Source: Ancylobacter crimeensis
Lineage (GTDB): Bacteria > Pseudomonadota > Alphaproteobacteria > Rhizobiales > Xanthobacteraceae
Length of the DNA: 64,000 bases
NCBI RefSeq assembly: GCF_023016805.1
Contig: NZ_JALKCH010000006.1
Location: forward strand, 124,001 to 188,000
Direction of reading: 5' to 3'
Numbering within the stretch: the stretch's first letter is position 1; each line of letters opens with the position of its first letter. The translations under genes were made by a program, and so were the position numbers. Under the pieces are notes generated by a model. It did not search any database and had not been told where the DNA came from. It saw only the letters and a program-made list of their open reading frames with translations. Positions 17,259 through 25,715 of the stretch are shown here, in pieces.

Positions 17259-18005
17259 CTAAGGCGCGTCGGGCAGCGTGCCTTCCACCGGCACCCAGCC
17301 TTCGGGAAAGCGCGCGAAGAGCGGACAGCCATAGACGGCGCGGACCGGGGGCACGGCGAGCCCCTCGCCCGCCAGTCCGGCGACGGCCTCTTCCCACGCC
17401 CGTGTCTGCTTCATCGCCACCACGATGCCGGCGACCTCCGCACCCAGCCGCGCCAGCAGTCGCACCGCGGCGCAGGCGGTGGCGCCGGTCGAGATGGCGT
17501 CGTCGACGATCACGACGCGCCGGCCTTCGATCAGCGGCAGCAGGTTCGGATCGACCCTGAGCCGCTTGCCGCCGCCGGGCGAGGTCAGGGAGGAGACGGG
17601 CTCGGACAGTTCCTCGCGGTACCAGAACTTGGCGGAATAGCCGAGCGGGGCGTAGCGCGTCTGGCCGAGCCGTTCCGCCACCTGCGCGGCGAAGGCGAGG
17701 CCCAGCGTCGGCAGGCCGACAACGAGCTCCGTGCCGAGATCGCGTGCGAGCGCCGCCATATGGCCGGCGAGCGCCCCCACCACCTGATGGCTCGCCTGAT
17801 TGGCGATGAGCGAAGCCACCGCCCGCTCGCCCGGCGGGACGGCGCGCAGCGGCAGCACCAGTACCCGGCCATCCGGCAGCCGCGCCGGATAGCCGAAGCG
17901 ATAGGGCGGGGTATCGGCGACCCCGGCCGGCACCCCGTCATGCAGCGCCTGCCAGTAGCCGAGCGTCGGCTCGGTGAAGTCCGCGCCGGCGCCGGTCCCG
18001 CTCAC
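17259..18005 (-). CDS. Type I phosphoribosyltransferase-domain protein
   Basis: This 248-residue protein contains the PRPP-binding motif VVIVDDAISTG (residues 164-174), preceded by the hydrophobic strand LVVGLPTLGLAFA that fits the phosphoribosyltransferase fold. Members transfer a ribose-5-phosphate group to a nucleobase or regulate purine genes. The GTG start overlaps the stop of the GMC oxidoreductase (GTGA at 18005-18002), so it is the last gene of the long operon that begins at 27949. The base it acts on is not evident. Its place in a catabolic operon hints that the pathway compound may be a nitrogen heterocycle, which is inference. Confidence 0.82.
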   Translation of the reverse strand: MSGTGAGADFTEPTLGYWQALHDGVPAGVADTPPYRFGYPARLPDGRVLVLPLRAVPPGERAVASLIANQASHQVVGALAGHMAALARDLGTELVVGLPTLGLAFAAQVAERLGQTRYAPLGYSAKFWYREELSEPVSSLTSPGGGKRLRVDPNLLPLIEGRRVVIVDDAISTGATACAAVRLLARLGAEVAGIVVAMKQTRAWEEAVAGLAGEGLAVPPVRAVYGCPLFARFPEGWVPVEGTLPDAP

Positions 18006-19564
18006 AACGCGCCCGCCGCCATCTCGCCGGCCATGAATTCGGCCTGGCGGATGGCGAGCGCCACGATGGTGAGCGTCGGGTTGCAGGCCCCGCCGGTGGC
18101 GAAGCCGGAACCGTCGGCGATGAAGAGGTTCGGCACCTCCCATGCCCGGCCGTTGCCGTCCAGCACGCCGTCCTCGGCGTTCGCCGCCATGCGGTTGGAG
18201 CCGATATTGTGGCTCGCCGGATAGGCCGGCGCCTCGACGCAGCGCTTCGCCCCGGCCGCCTTGTGGATGGCGGTGAGCGCCTTGTAGCCGTGATTGCGCA
18301 TCCTGAGGTCGTTGGGGTGGTCGTCATAATGGATGTTGGCGACCGGCACGCCGAAGGCATCCAGCTCGTCGGTCAGCGTCACCCGGTTGCCGGCCTGCGG
18401 CATGTCCTCGCCGGTCATGAAGATGCCGGCCATGTTGCGGTACTGCTCGATGACCGAAACGAAGTCGCGCCCCCACCAGCCGGGATCGAGGAAGGCCGCG
18501 GTGGTGGGCAGGCCCATCGAGTTCATCTCGATGAGATAGCCACCGGCGAAGCCCCGCCCGGGGTCGTGCGGCAGGTAGTCGGTGACGAGGCCGGCCATCA
18601 GCTCGCCGCGATGCATGTTCACCGGCTTGTCGAAGATCGACCACACCGTCTGCACCACATGGCGCAGATAGTGCCGGCCGACATGGCCCCAGCCATTGGC
18701 GAGGCCCTGCGGGAAGCGGGCGCTGGCGGAATGCAGCAGCAGGCGCGAGCTCTCGACGCAATTGCCGGCCAGGACCACCGCGCGGGCCTTCTGCCGGTGG
18801 GTGACACCCTGCGCGTCGACATAGACCACAGCCGAGGCCTTGCCGCCGTCGTCATGCTCGATCCGCACCGCGCGGGCCTGCGGGCGCAGCTCCAGCTTGC
18901 CCGTGGCGAGGCCGCGCGGGATCTCGACATTCAGCGTCGACCAGCGCGAGCCGACCTTGTCGCCGGTGATGGTGAAGCCGTCCTGCATCGTCGCAGGGCG
19001 GCCGTCATAGGGAATGGAGTTGATGGCATGGCGGCCGGTGGAAACGGTGAGGCCGAGCGCCTTCGCGCCCGCATGCATGACCTTGAAATTGTTGTTCGGC
19101 GGCAGGGGCGGCAGGCCGTTGGTGCGGGTGACGCCCATCTTGGTCTCGGCGAGGTCGTAATAAGGCTCCAGCTCGGCGAGGGTGAGCGGCCAGTCGATCA
19201 GGGTGGTGCCGGGGATGTCGCCATAGACGGTCCGCGCGCGCAATTCGTGCTCGGCGAAGCGGTAGCAGCAGGCCGACCAGTGCACCGAGGTGCCCCCCAC
19301 CACCTGGCAGCTCCAGCTCGGCGACGTGGGGTGGTCCTTCGCCGCCCGCCAGGTGCCGGAGGCGGTGCGCTTGTCGAGCCAGGTGAGCATCTCGTAGCCG
19401 GCCCATTCGTCATTGACGAAATCCTCGGCGGTCAGATGCTTGCCGGCTTCCAGCAGCACCACTTCGACGCCGCGCCGGGCGAGCTCATGGGCGAGCGTGC
19501 CGCCGCCCGCGCCGGAACCGATGATGACGACGACGCCGGAATCGTCGTGTTCGTAACGGGTCAT
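18002..19564 (-). CDS. GMC-family oxidoreductase, FAD subunit
   Basis: This 520-residue flavoprotein resembles gluconate/sorbitol dehydrogenase large subunits. The FAD-binding GSGAGGGTLAHELARRG starts near residue 16. The C-terminal half carries SHNIGSNRM and ADGSGFATGGACNPTLTIV, where the His and Asn of the GMC catalytic pair are expected. It lies 38 bp after a gluconate 2-dehydrogenase subunit 3-like gene, which fits a membrane-linked alcohol-oxidising complex. I see no cytochrome subunit nearby, so the electron acceptor is unknown. No signal peptide is apparent; export, if any, would be with the small subunit. Confidence 0.88.
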   Translation of the reverse strand: MTRYEHDDSGVVVIIGSGAGGGTLAHELARRGVEVVLLEAGKHLTAEDFVNDEWAGYEMLTWLDKRTASGTWRAAKDHPTSPSWSCQVVGGTSVHWSACCYRFAEHELRARTVYGDIPGTTLIDWPLTLAELEPYYDLAETKMGVTRTNGLPPLPPNNNFKVMHAGAKALGLTVSTGRHAINSIPYDGRPATMQDGFTITGDKVGSRWSTLNVEIPRGLATGKLELRPQARAVRIEHDDGGKASAVVYVDAQGVTHRQKARAVVLAGNCVESSRLLLHSASARFPQGLANGWGHVGRHYLRHVVQTVWSIFDKPVNMHRGELMAGLVTDYLPHDPGRGFAGGYLIEMNSMGLPTTAAFLDPGWWGRDFVSVIEQYRNMAGIFMTGEDMPQAGNRVTLTDELDAFGVPVANIHYDDHPNDLRMRNHGYKALTAIHKAAGAKRCVEAPAYPASHNIGSNRMAANAEDGVLDGNGRAWEVPNLFIADGSGFATGGACNPTLTIVALAIRQAEFMAGEMAAGAL

Positions 19565-19602
19565 GGAAGGACGTCCTGAAAACGGAAGGGTGCGGGCGGG
19601 GT

Positions 19603-20115
19603 TCAGTAGTCGCCGGGCTGCGGGGTGGGCAGCCAGTCGAGATCGTCGAAGCCGCGCGTCACATAGCCCCCGAGATGGACCGCCGCGCCCTCATAGCCGA
19701 ACGCCTCCCACACCTCGACGTCGTCATAGAGGAAGCGGACCGTCAGCCGCTGCACCAGGGTGAAGGCCGCCGTGCCCTCCAGCCTCTTCAGCACCTGCTC
19801 GCGGAAGCCCTCCGACAGCTCGGCGAAGGGCAGGGGCATGGCGCCGTTCACGCCGTCGACGAAGGCGGCGAAGCCCTGCGCCACCACGGGCGAGGCTGCC
19901 GCCGCGGCGTCGAACCGGGCGATCACCCGCCGGTAGATCTGCTCGCGCAGCCCCTGATGGGGGTAGAGCGTGCGGGTGACGGCGAGCAGCGCCGTCGCCA
20001 TCGGTGCATCGAACACCTTGAGCCCCCCGGCCCAGTCCGGGCCTTCCGGCACGTCGGGAAGCGGCGGCAGCTTGGGATCGCGGTGGGCGATCGCAGGGCG
20101 GACGGGCTCGGACAT
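19603..20115 (-). CDS. Gluconate 2-dehydrogenase subunit 3-like protein
   Basis: This 170-residue protein has the family end pattern VWEAFGYEGAAVHLGGYVT followed by DDLDWLPTP. Members are the small subunit of periplasmic GMC dehydrogenases. A typical Tat signal is not obvious in the first 30 residues, which differs from many homologues. The ATG at 20115 has GAGGAAAG before it on the minus strand. The open frame could extend to 20367 but would overlap the LLM gene upstream. The 103-bp gap before it holds a short GC hairpin (CCGGCGC-CA-GCGCCGG, 20162-20177). Confidence 0.78.
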   Translation of the reverse strand: MSEPVRPAIAHRDPKLPPLPDVPEGPDWAGGLKVFDAPMATALLAVTRTLYPHQGLREQIYRRVIARFDAAAAASPVVAQGFAAFVDGVNGAMPLPFAELSEGFREQVLKRLEGTAAFTLVQRLTVRFLYDDVEVWEAFGYEGAAVHLGGYVTRGFDDLDWLPTPQPGDY

Positions 20116-20218
20116 GGCTTTCCTCACGAGAACGGCGCGCGGGCGCGGCGGCGGCAGAGGGCCGGCGCCAGCGCCGGACGACGCGAACGGAATGGACGAG
20201 CAAACATCGGGCCGCCGC

Positions 20219-21391
20219 TCATGAGGGCAGGTCCAGCCGCTGGCCGGCGGGCAGCCAGGCATTGAGGGCGGCGGTGTTCTTCGCGAGATCGCCGGCATGG
20301 CTCGCCTGCGCCCGGCGCTCGGCCTCCAGCAGGCGGGCGCGGCTTGGCTGGAAATGCGGCACCACATGGCGCGCGAACAGCTCGTAATGGCGGCGGCTGG
20401 CCTCGGTGTTCACCCAGTCATGGGCCAGCATCAGGATGCAGCCGAAATCTCCGGCCCGCGCGGCGAGGCGTTTCAGGAAGTCCACCGCATCGTCCGGGGT
20501 GCCGACGACCCCGATGCCGCCCTCGTTCATCCAGGCGATGCGTTCCTCGAAGGTGGCGCCCTGCGCGGTGATGGCGGGCATGGCGATGGTGCGCTGGGTG
20601 TATTCGCAGAACGCATCATAGCCGTAGCGCATGTCCTCGATCGCCTGCCGGCGGGTCTCGGCGACATGGATGTTGACCACCAGCCGCCAGCGGCGCGGAT
20701 CCGGCACATGGCCGGCGGCGCGGGCCTCGGCGGCATAGACGTCCCAGTGCAGCGGCGGGGCGGGCTCGCCTTCCTGCGGCGAGATCACGCCGGTGGAGAG
20801 CAGCCCCAGCCCGTGCCGGCCGGCAATGCGCGGCCCGGCCTCCGAGCGGGTGGCGGCGACGCAGACATCGAACAGCGGATCGGTGAAGGGGGCGAGCTGG
20901 CAGACCGCGTCGACCAGCGTGTAGCGGTCGGTCTTCACGCTCACCGGCTCCGTGGAGGTGAGCAGGCGCATCAGCACGCCGAGATCGTGGTCGAGCGCCG
21001 GGCGCAGCTCGCGCGGATCGAGGCCGAACATGGCGGCGTCGCTCGGCAGGCCGCCGGGCCCGAACCCCGCCATGAAGCGCCCGCGCAGCAAATGATCCAT
21101 CAGGATCATCCGTTCCGCCACATGGTAGGGGTTGTGATAGGGCAGCGGAACGATGCCGGTGCCGAGCCGGATCGAACGGGTCTGCGCCGCCGCATGGGCG
21201 AGGAAGATCATCGGATCGGCGACGATCTCGCTGCCGGCGGAATGGTGCTCGCCGACCCACGCCTCGTCATAGCCCAGCGCGTCGATCCACTGGATCGTCT
21301 CCAGATTGCGCTGGAGCGAGGTGGTGATGTTCTGCGTCGGCGGCGAATTCCACGGCGGCATGAAGATGCCGAAGCGTGTCTTCCTGTTCAT
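20219..21391 (-). CDS. LLM-class flavin- or F420-dependent oxidoreductase
   Basis: This 390-residue luciferase-like monooxygenase shows RFGIFMPPWNSP at the N-terminus, DEAWVGEHHSAG (about residues 40-51), the RLGTGIVPLPYHNPYHVAERM segment and a FMAGFGPGGLPSD loop. It resembles the limonene/alkanal monooxygenase-like branch, which uses reduced FMN, but F420 use cannot be excluded in this island. It sits between the amidase and the GMC pair in the operon starting at 27949, with a 19-bp gap to the amidase. A ring-opening or oxygenation role is inferred. Confidence 0.82.
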   Translation of the reverse strand: MNRKTRFGIFMPPWNSPPTQNITTSLQRNLETIQWIDALGYDEAWVGEHHSAGSEIVADPMIFLAHAAAQTRSIRLGTGIVPLPYHNPYHVAERMILMDHLLRGRFMAGFGPGGLPSDAAMFGLDPRELRPALDHDLGVLMRLLTSTEPVSVKTDRYTLVDAVCQLAPFTDPLFDVCVAATRSEAGPRIAGRHGLGLLSTGVISPQEGEPAPPLHWDVYAAEARAAGHVPDPRRWRLVVNIHVAETRRQAIEDMRYGYDAFCEYTQRTIAMPAITAQGATFEERIAWMNEGGIGVVGTPDDAVDFLKRLAARAGDFGCILMLAHDWVNTEASRRHYELFARHVVPHFQPSRARLLEAERRAQASHAGDLAKNTAALNAWLPAGQRLDLPS

Positions 21392-21410
21392 GCCCTCCTC
21401 CCGTGCCGGT

Positions 21411-22361
21411 TCATCGCCGCGCCGGCATGGCGCTGCGCGGCAGCACGCAATGGATGCCCTTGTTGAGGTCCACCGTCTGGGTGACGCGCAGGTCGGCGGC
21501 CAGCGAACACAGCGTGTAGGCGTCCTGCGGGGAGAGGCCGGACCGCTCCGCGATCCACGCGATCATGTCGCGCAGCGCGATGCGGGCGGCATCGTCGAGG
21601 TCCTCGTCGAAGCCCATCGTGATGAAGCTGTCGGCCCGCTCGGCGCGCGGGGTCGTCAGCGTCATGCCCTTGTGCAGGTGGAACGCGAAGGTGCCGGTGA
21701 GCGCGGTCTCCAGCGCTGTCAGGCAGACCTCGCCGTCGCCCTGTACGCCATGACCGTCGCCGACCGAAAAGTTCGCCCCCTTCACGAAGACCGGGAAGAA
21801 CACGGTCGCGCCGACGCCGAGCTCCTTGTTGTCCATGTTGCCGCCGAAGACCCGCGGCTGGGTGGAGGACAGGCGACCCCATTCCGGCGCCGGCGCGACG
21901 CCGAAATTGCCGAAGAACGGCAGCAGCGGCAGCTCCTGGCCCCAGGGCAGCAGAGCGAGGTTTCGCGCGGTGTCGATGGGGATGTGAAGCCGGCGCAGGG
22001 TGGGGAAATCCTCCGGCAGCGTGCCCCAGAACGGCATCTGGATGTTCCAGCCCCAGTTGGAGCGGAAGGCGATGTCGAGGATCCGCACCTCCAGCACGTC
22101 GCCCGGCTCGGCGCCCTCCACCGCCACCGGGCCGGTGAGCAGATGCGGGCCGGGGCCGCGGAAGGCGTGGTCGAACACGGCTTGATGCTCGGGCAGCATG
22201 GCCATGCCGGAGGCAGGGTCCGGCATGTCTTCCGGCTCGCCGGACAGGGTGTCGATGACGACGGTGTCGCCGGAACGGATGGTGAGCACCGGCGGAATGC
22301 TCGCATCCCACAGGCCCCACTGCACATTGCTGGGGGTAGAGGGCAGATGATGCTCGGCCAT
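21411..22361 (-). CDS. Acetamidase/formamidase family hydrolase
   Basis: This 316-residue protein matches the FmdA/AmdA family of zinc-dependent amidases that release ammonia from short amides. Typical segments are SGDTVVIDTLSGEPEDMP, HLLTGPVAVEGAEPGDVLEV, the GGNMDNKELGVGATVFFPV block, and SVGDGHGVQGDGEVCLTALE, which contains the conserved Asp/His/Glu residues. It follows the inner permease gene by 12 bp. In this operon it may hydrolyse an amide formed after ring opening, or the imported compound itself. Confidence 0.88.
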   Translation of the reverse strand: MAEHHLPSTPSNVQWGLWDASIPPVLTIRSGDTVVIDTLSGEPEDMPDPASGMAMLPEHQAVFDHAFRGPGPHLLTGPVAVEGAEPGDVLEVRILDIAFRSNWGWNIQMPFWGTLPEDFPTLRRLHIPIDTARNLALLPWGQELPLLPFFGNFGVAPAPEWGRLSSTQPRVFGGNMDNKELGVGATVFFPVFVKGANFSVGDGHGVQGDGEVCLTALETALTGTFAFHLHKGMTLTTPRAERADSFITMGFDEDLDDAARIALRDMIAWIAERSGLSPQDAYTLCSLAADLRVTQTVDLNKGIHCVLPRSAMPARR

Positions 22362-22373
22362 GGCGGTTCCTCC

Positions 22374-23210
22374 TCAACCCTTGACGGCGCCGAGGGTGAG
22401 TCCCCGGACGATGTGACGCTGCAGCACGAAGACGACGGCGAGCACGGGGACCAGTGCGGTCATGCCGACCACCGCCATCTCGCCCCAGCGCACGCCCTGG
22501 CTGGTGATGAGCTTGGGGATCGAGACCGGCAGCGTGGTCACGCTGGAGCCGCCGAGCATGAAGGCGAACAGGAACTCGTTCCACGCGAAGATGAAGCACA
22601 GCACCGCCGTCGCCACGATCCCGTTGCGCAGCAGCGGGAACACCACCCGGCGGAAGATCTGCACCCGCGACCAGCCTTCCAGCGCCGCCGCCTCCTCCAG
22701 CTCCACCGGCAGGTCGCGGCAGAAGGAGCGCAGCACCCAGACATAGAACGAGAGATTGAAGGTCATGTAGGCCAGCGTCAGCCCGAGGAAGCTGTCGAGC
22801 AGGCCGACCTTGGCGTAGATCAGGTAGAACGGGATGACGAGGCAGACCGGCGGAGCCATGCGCGAGCCGAGGATGAAGAGGAACAGGTCGTCCTTGCCCT
22901 TCATCTCGAACCGCGCGAACGCATAGGCCGCCGGCGTGCCGATGAGGACGACGAGGGCCGTCGACACCGTGCACAGGACGAAGGAGGTGAGGAGGCTCCA
23001 GTGGAAGCCCTGCTCGATCACATAGGCGAAGTGGTCGAGCGTCGGGGTGAACAGCCACTGGGTGGGACGCGCGAACATGGCGTCGTTCGGCTTCACCATC
23101 ATCGTCGCCATCCAGAAGATGGGGAACAGCACGATGAGGGCGTAGACGACGACGGCGGCGGTCCAGAACAGGCCGCTCCGGCCTCGGGAACGCTCGGTGA
23201 TCTCGGCCAT
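22374..23210 (-). CDS. ABC transporter permease (CUT1 type), MalG-like
   Basis: This is an inner-membrane channel subunit of the importer encoded at 22374-27949. The 278 residues contain about six membrane helices and the cytoplasmic EAA loop LEEAAALEGWSRVQIFRRVVF that contacts the ATPases. It is 16 bp downstream of the second permease gene. CUT1 transporters carry sugars, polyols and glycerol-like compounds. The catabolic genes that follow suggest a different substrate, but the sequence alone does not say which. Confidence 0.9.
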   Translation of the reverse strand: MAEITERSRGRSGLFWTAAVVVYALIVLFPIFWMATMMVKPNDAMFARPTQWLFTPTLDHFAYVIEQGFHWSLLTSFVLCTVSTALVVLIGTPAAYAFARFEMKGKDDLFLFILGSRMAPPVCLVIPFYLIYAKVGLLDSFLGLTLAYMTFNLSFYVWVLRSFCRDLPVELEEAAALEGWSRVQIFRRVVFPLLRNGIVATAVLCFIFAWNEFLFAFMLGGSSVTTLPVSIPKLITSQGVRWGEMAVVGMTALVPVLAVVFVLQRHIVRGLTLGAVKG

Positions 23211-23226
23211 GACGATGATCTCCCCC

Positions 23227-24147
23227 TCAGAACGCGTTCAGGCGCTTCTTGGCGACCTGGTAGAAGACCGAGCAGAAGGCGAAGAAGGCGATCCACACCA
23301 GCACCGCCAGCGCCGAGGCCTCGCCGATGTTCCAGAACTCGAAGGTCATCTTGTTGGCGAGGATCGACGGCGTCTCGGTGGAGGTGCCCGGCCCGCCATT
23401 GGTGAGGATGTAGATGGTGTCGAACACCTTGAAGGCGTCGATGAAGCGCAGCAGCCCGATCACCGCCAGCAGCGGCGTCATCAGCGGCAGGGTGATGTGC
23501 AGGAACATCTGGAAGGGGTTCGCCCCGTCCACCGCGGCGGCGCGGTAGGGGCCGAGCGGCAGCGCCTGCAGGCCGGCGAAGAAGGCCAGCATCATGAAGG
23601 GCGTCCACTGCCAGATATCGACGAAGATCAGCGCATAGAGCGCCAGATCCGGCGAAGCAAAGACCGAGGTGTCGGTGAGGATGTGGAAGCGCTCCAGCAC
23701 GTTGTAGGAAAAGAACCCCCACGAGCCGGCCAGCATGATTTTCCACAGGAGCCCGACCACGATCGGCGCCATCATCGCAGGCATGAAGAGCAGCGGGATG
23801 AGGAGGGAGCGCCCGCGCACGTTCTGGTTCAGCACCAGCGCCCCGGCGAGGCCGAGCATGAACTCGATCGGCACCGCGATGAAGACGAAGGTCGCCGCGA
23901 CCCCGATAGAGTTCCAGAACCGGCCGTCGGTGAGCAGGGTCAGGTAGTTGTCGAAGCCGACGAAATCCTTCACCCGGCCGAACTTCGCCTCGTGGAAGCT
24001 CAGCCAGATGGCGTAGAGGAACGGCACCAGCGACACCACCACCAGCATCAGCATGGCCGGCGCGATCAGCAGATAGGGATACCATGCGGGCTCGCGCGGC
24101 GCGGCGCGCGCCGGTGCGTCGAGGATCGTGTCGCCTGCGCTGGCCAT
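23227..24147 (-). CDS. ABC transporter permease (CUT1 type), MalF-like
   Basis: This 306-residue permease has an N-terminal helix at about residues 23-43, five further helices and an EAA-type loop (YRAAAVDGANPFQMFLHIT). It pairs with the MalG-like permease downstream. It is separated from the binding-protein gene upstream by 116 bp containing a GC hairpin at 24201-24226. This arrangement often allows more binding protein than channel to be made. Confidence 0.9.
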   Translation of the reverse strand: MASAGDTILDAPARAAPREPAWYPYLLIAPAMLMLVVVSLVPFLYAIWLSFHEAKFGRVKDFVGFDNYLTLLTDGRFWNSIGVAATFVFIAVPIEFMLGLAGALVLNQNVRGRSLLIPLLFMPAMMAPIVVGLLWKIMLAGSWGFFSYNVLERFHILTDTSVFASPDLALYALIFVDIWQWTPFMMLAFFAGLQALPLGPYRAAAVDGANPFQMFLHITLPLMTPLLAVIGLLRFIDAFKVFDTIYILTNGGPGTSTETPSILANKMTFEFWNIGEASALAVLVWIAFFAFCSVFYQVAKKRLNAF

Positions 24148-24200
24148 GGAACCTCCGGTTGCGATGCGGGCGGAATCGGCTCCCGCCCCTCTCGTGCCGT

Positions 24201-24226
24201 GCCGCCCCCCGCGTGCGGGGAGCGGC
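24201..24226 (-). terminator. Intra-operon hairpin between binding protein and permease genes
   Basis: GCCGCCCCCCGC and GCGGGGAGCGGC form a near-perfect 12-bp stem with one mismatch and almost no loop. No T-run follows on the minus strand. A partial terminator or mRNA-stabilising stem downstream of the binding-protein gene is the likely role. Confidence 0.4.
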
Positions 24227-24263
24227 GTCGCGGGTTTGGATTCAGCCCGTCACCGGATGCCGA

Positions 24264-25673
24264 TCACAACGTGCAGGATTTGCCGCCGCACAGCTTCAGG
24301 AGCGTCGCCTGGCCCTCTTTGGCGCCTTCCTCGGGCGTCATCTTGCCGAGGCCGACCTGCTGGGCGATGCCGCTCATGGCGTCGAACATCTCCGGGTACT
24401 TCTCCATCTTCGGGCGCGCCACCGCGACGTCGAGCGAGGACTTCATCGCCGCGAACAGGGTCGGGTTGGTGCTGTCCTTGATGGCGGGAAGCGCCCACGA
24501 GCTCTCGCGGATCGGCACGCCGCCCTGGCCCATCTCGATCAGCTTGTCCTGCTGGCGCTTGTCGGCGAGCCATTGCAGGAACAGGAAGGTCGCCTGCGGC
24601 TGCTTGCTGGCGGCGTTGATGACGGTGACCGAGGGCTCGGCGTCGGCATGGCGGTGCGCCTCGTTGCCGGCCTTGGCCGGAACCGGGCCGTAGACGAACT
24701 TGCCCGCATAAGGAGACACGCCCGGCTTGTCGATGCCCAGCACGAAGTCGGACCACGCCAGCGACTGGGCGGCGATGCCGTTGCCCATCACGGTCGGCAC
24801 GTCCACCAGCGAATATTCGGCGATGCCGGGCGGGGCATAGGTCCACAATTCGCGCCACATCTTCAGCGCGGCCACGACCTGCGGGGTGTCGAAGGTCGGC
24901 TTGCCGTCCTTGTCCAGAACGTCGCCGCCATAGTTCTCGATGAAGTTCACCCAGAGGTTCGAGAAGGTCGAGCCGCCCTTGATGCCTTCCAGCACGATTC
25001 CGTAGAAATCGCTCTCCAGCGGCTTGCCGGCCAGCATCTCGCCCTTCTTGCGGGTGAAGAACTGGGCGATGTCGCGCATCTGCTCGATGGTCTTGGCCGG
25101 GGCGAGGTCATAGCCGTACTTCGCCTTGAACGCCGCCTTTTCGGTCGGGTCGTTCAGAAGGTCGGCGCGCGCCCAGTAGACGTGGTTGTAGTTCCAGTTG
25201 ATGAAGCCGTACTGCTTGCCATCATAGAAGGCGGTGGTCTTGTAGGGCGCGGCGATGAAATCGGCGGCGTTGAGGCCGGGGTCCATCAGCTTGGGATCGG
25301 CGACGAAGCCGTCGAGCGGCAGGATGACGCCGGCGGAGAGCATCGGGCCGAGCTGCGAGCCGTGCAGCATGATCGCGTCGTAATGGCCGCGGCCCGACAG
25401 CATGTCGGCCTGGCCCTTGTTGATCACCTCGAAATGGTTGAGCAGCTCCCACTCGACCTTGATCCCGGTCTCCTTCTCGAAGTCCGGCACGATCTTGGAG
25501 AGCGTCTCCTGCAGCGGGGTGATCTCGTCCAGCACCCGGATGGTGGTGCCCTTGTAGGGCGCGGCGGCCTTGGCATAGAAGGCGGCCTCGTCCGCGAGCG
25601 CGGGCCGCAGGGGCGGCGCCAGCACGGTCGTTGCCGCCAAGGCGGCGGCGAAACACCAGATCTTACGCGTCAT
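24264..25673 (-). CDS. ABC transporter extracellular solute-binding protein
   Basis: This 469-residue periplasmic binding protein has a signal peptide (about residues 1-27, ending PALADEA) and a family 1 binding-protein fold: TIRVLDEITPLQETLSKIV, FEKETGIKVEWELLNH, then QYGFINWNYNHVYWARADL. It captures the substrate for the permease pair downstream. The aromatic residues in the last segment could stack on a ring, but no ligand can be assigned. It follows the second ATPase gene by 42 bp. Confidence 0.9.
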   Translation of the reverse strand: MTRKIWCFAAALAATTVLAPPLRPALADEAAFYAKAAAPYKGTTIRVLDEITPLQETLSKIVPDFEKETGIKVEWELLNHFEVINKGQADMLSGRGHYDAIMLHGSQLGPMLSAGVILPLDGFVADPKLMDPGLNAADFIAAPYKTTAFYDGKQYGFINWNYNHVYWARADLLNDPTEKAAFKAKYGYDLAPAKTIEQMRDIAQFFTRKKGEMLAGKPLESDFYGIVLEGIKGGSTFSNLWVNFIENYGGDVLDKDGKPTFDTPQVVAALKMWRELWTYAPPGIAEYSLVDVPTVMGNGIAAQSLAWSDFVLGIDKPGVSPYAGKFVYGPVPAKAGNEAHRHADAEPSVTVINAASKQPQATFLFLQWLADKRQQDKLIEMGQGGVPIRESSWALPAIKDSTNPTLFAAMKSSLDVAVARPKMEKYPEMFDAMSGIAQQVGLGKMTPEEGAKEGQATLLKLCGGKSCTL

Positions 25674-25715
25674 CGCACTGTCCCTCTGTGATGCCCTAGC
25701 GGCTTGTGTCCGTCG

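Noticed and set aside
12539-17332. Very long open frames opposite the molybdenum-hydroxylase genes (plus-strand 12539-14854, minus-strand 14867-17332)
   Set aside because: They have His/Arg/Gly-rich translations without domains and lie entirely antisense to well-supported large-subunit genes; they reflect high GC at third codon positions.
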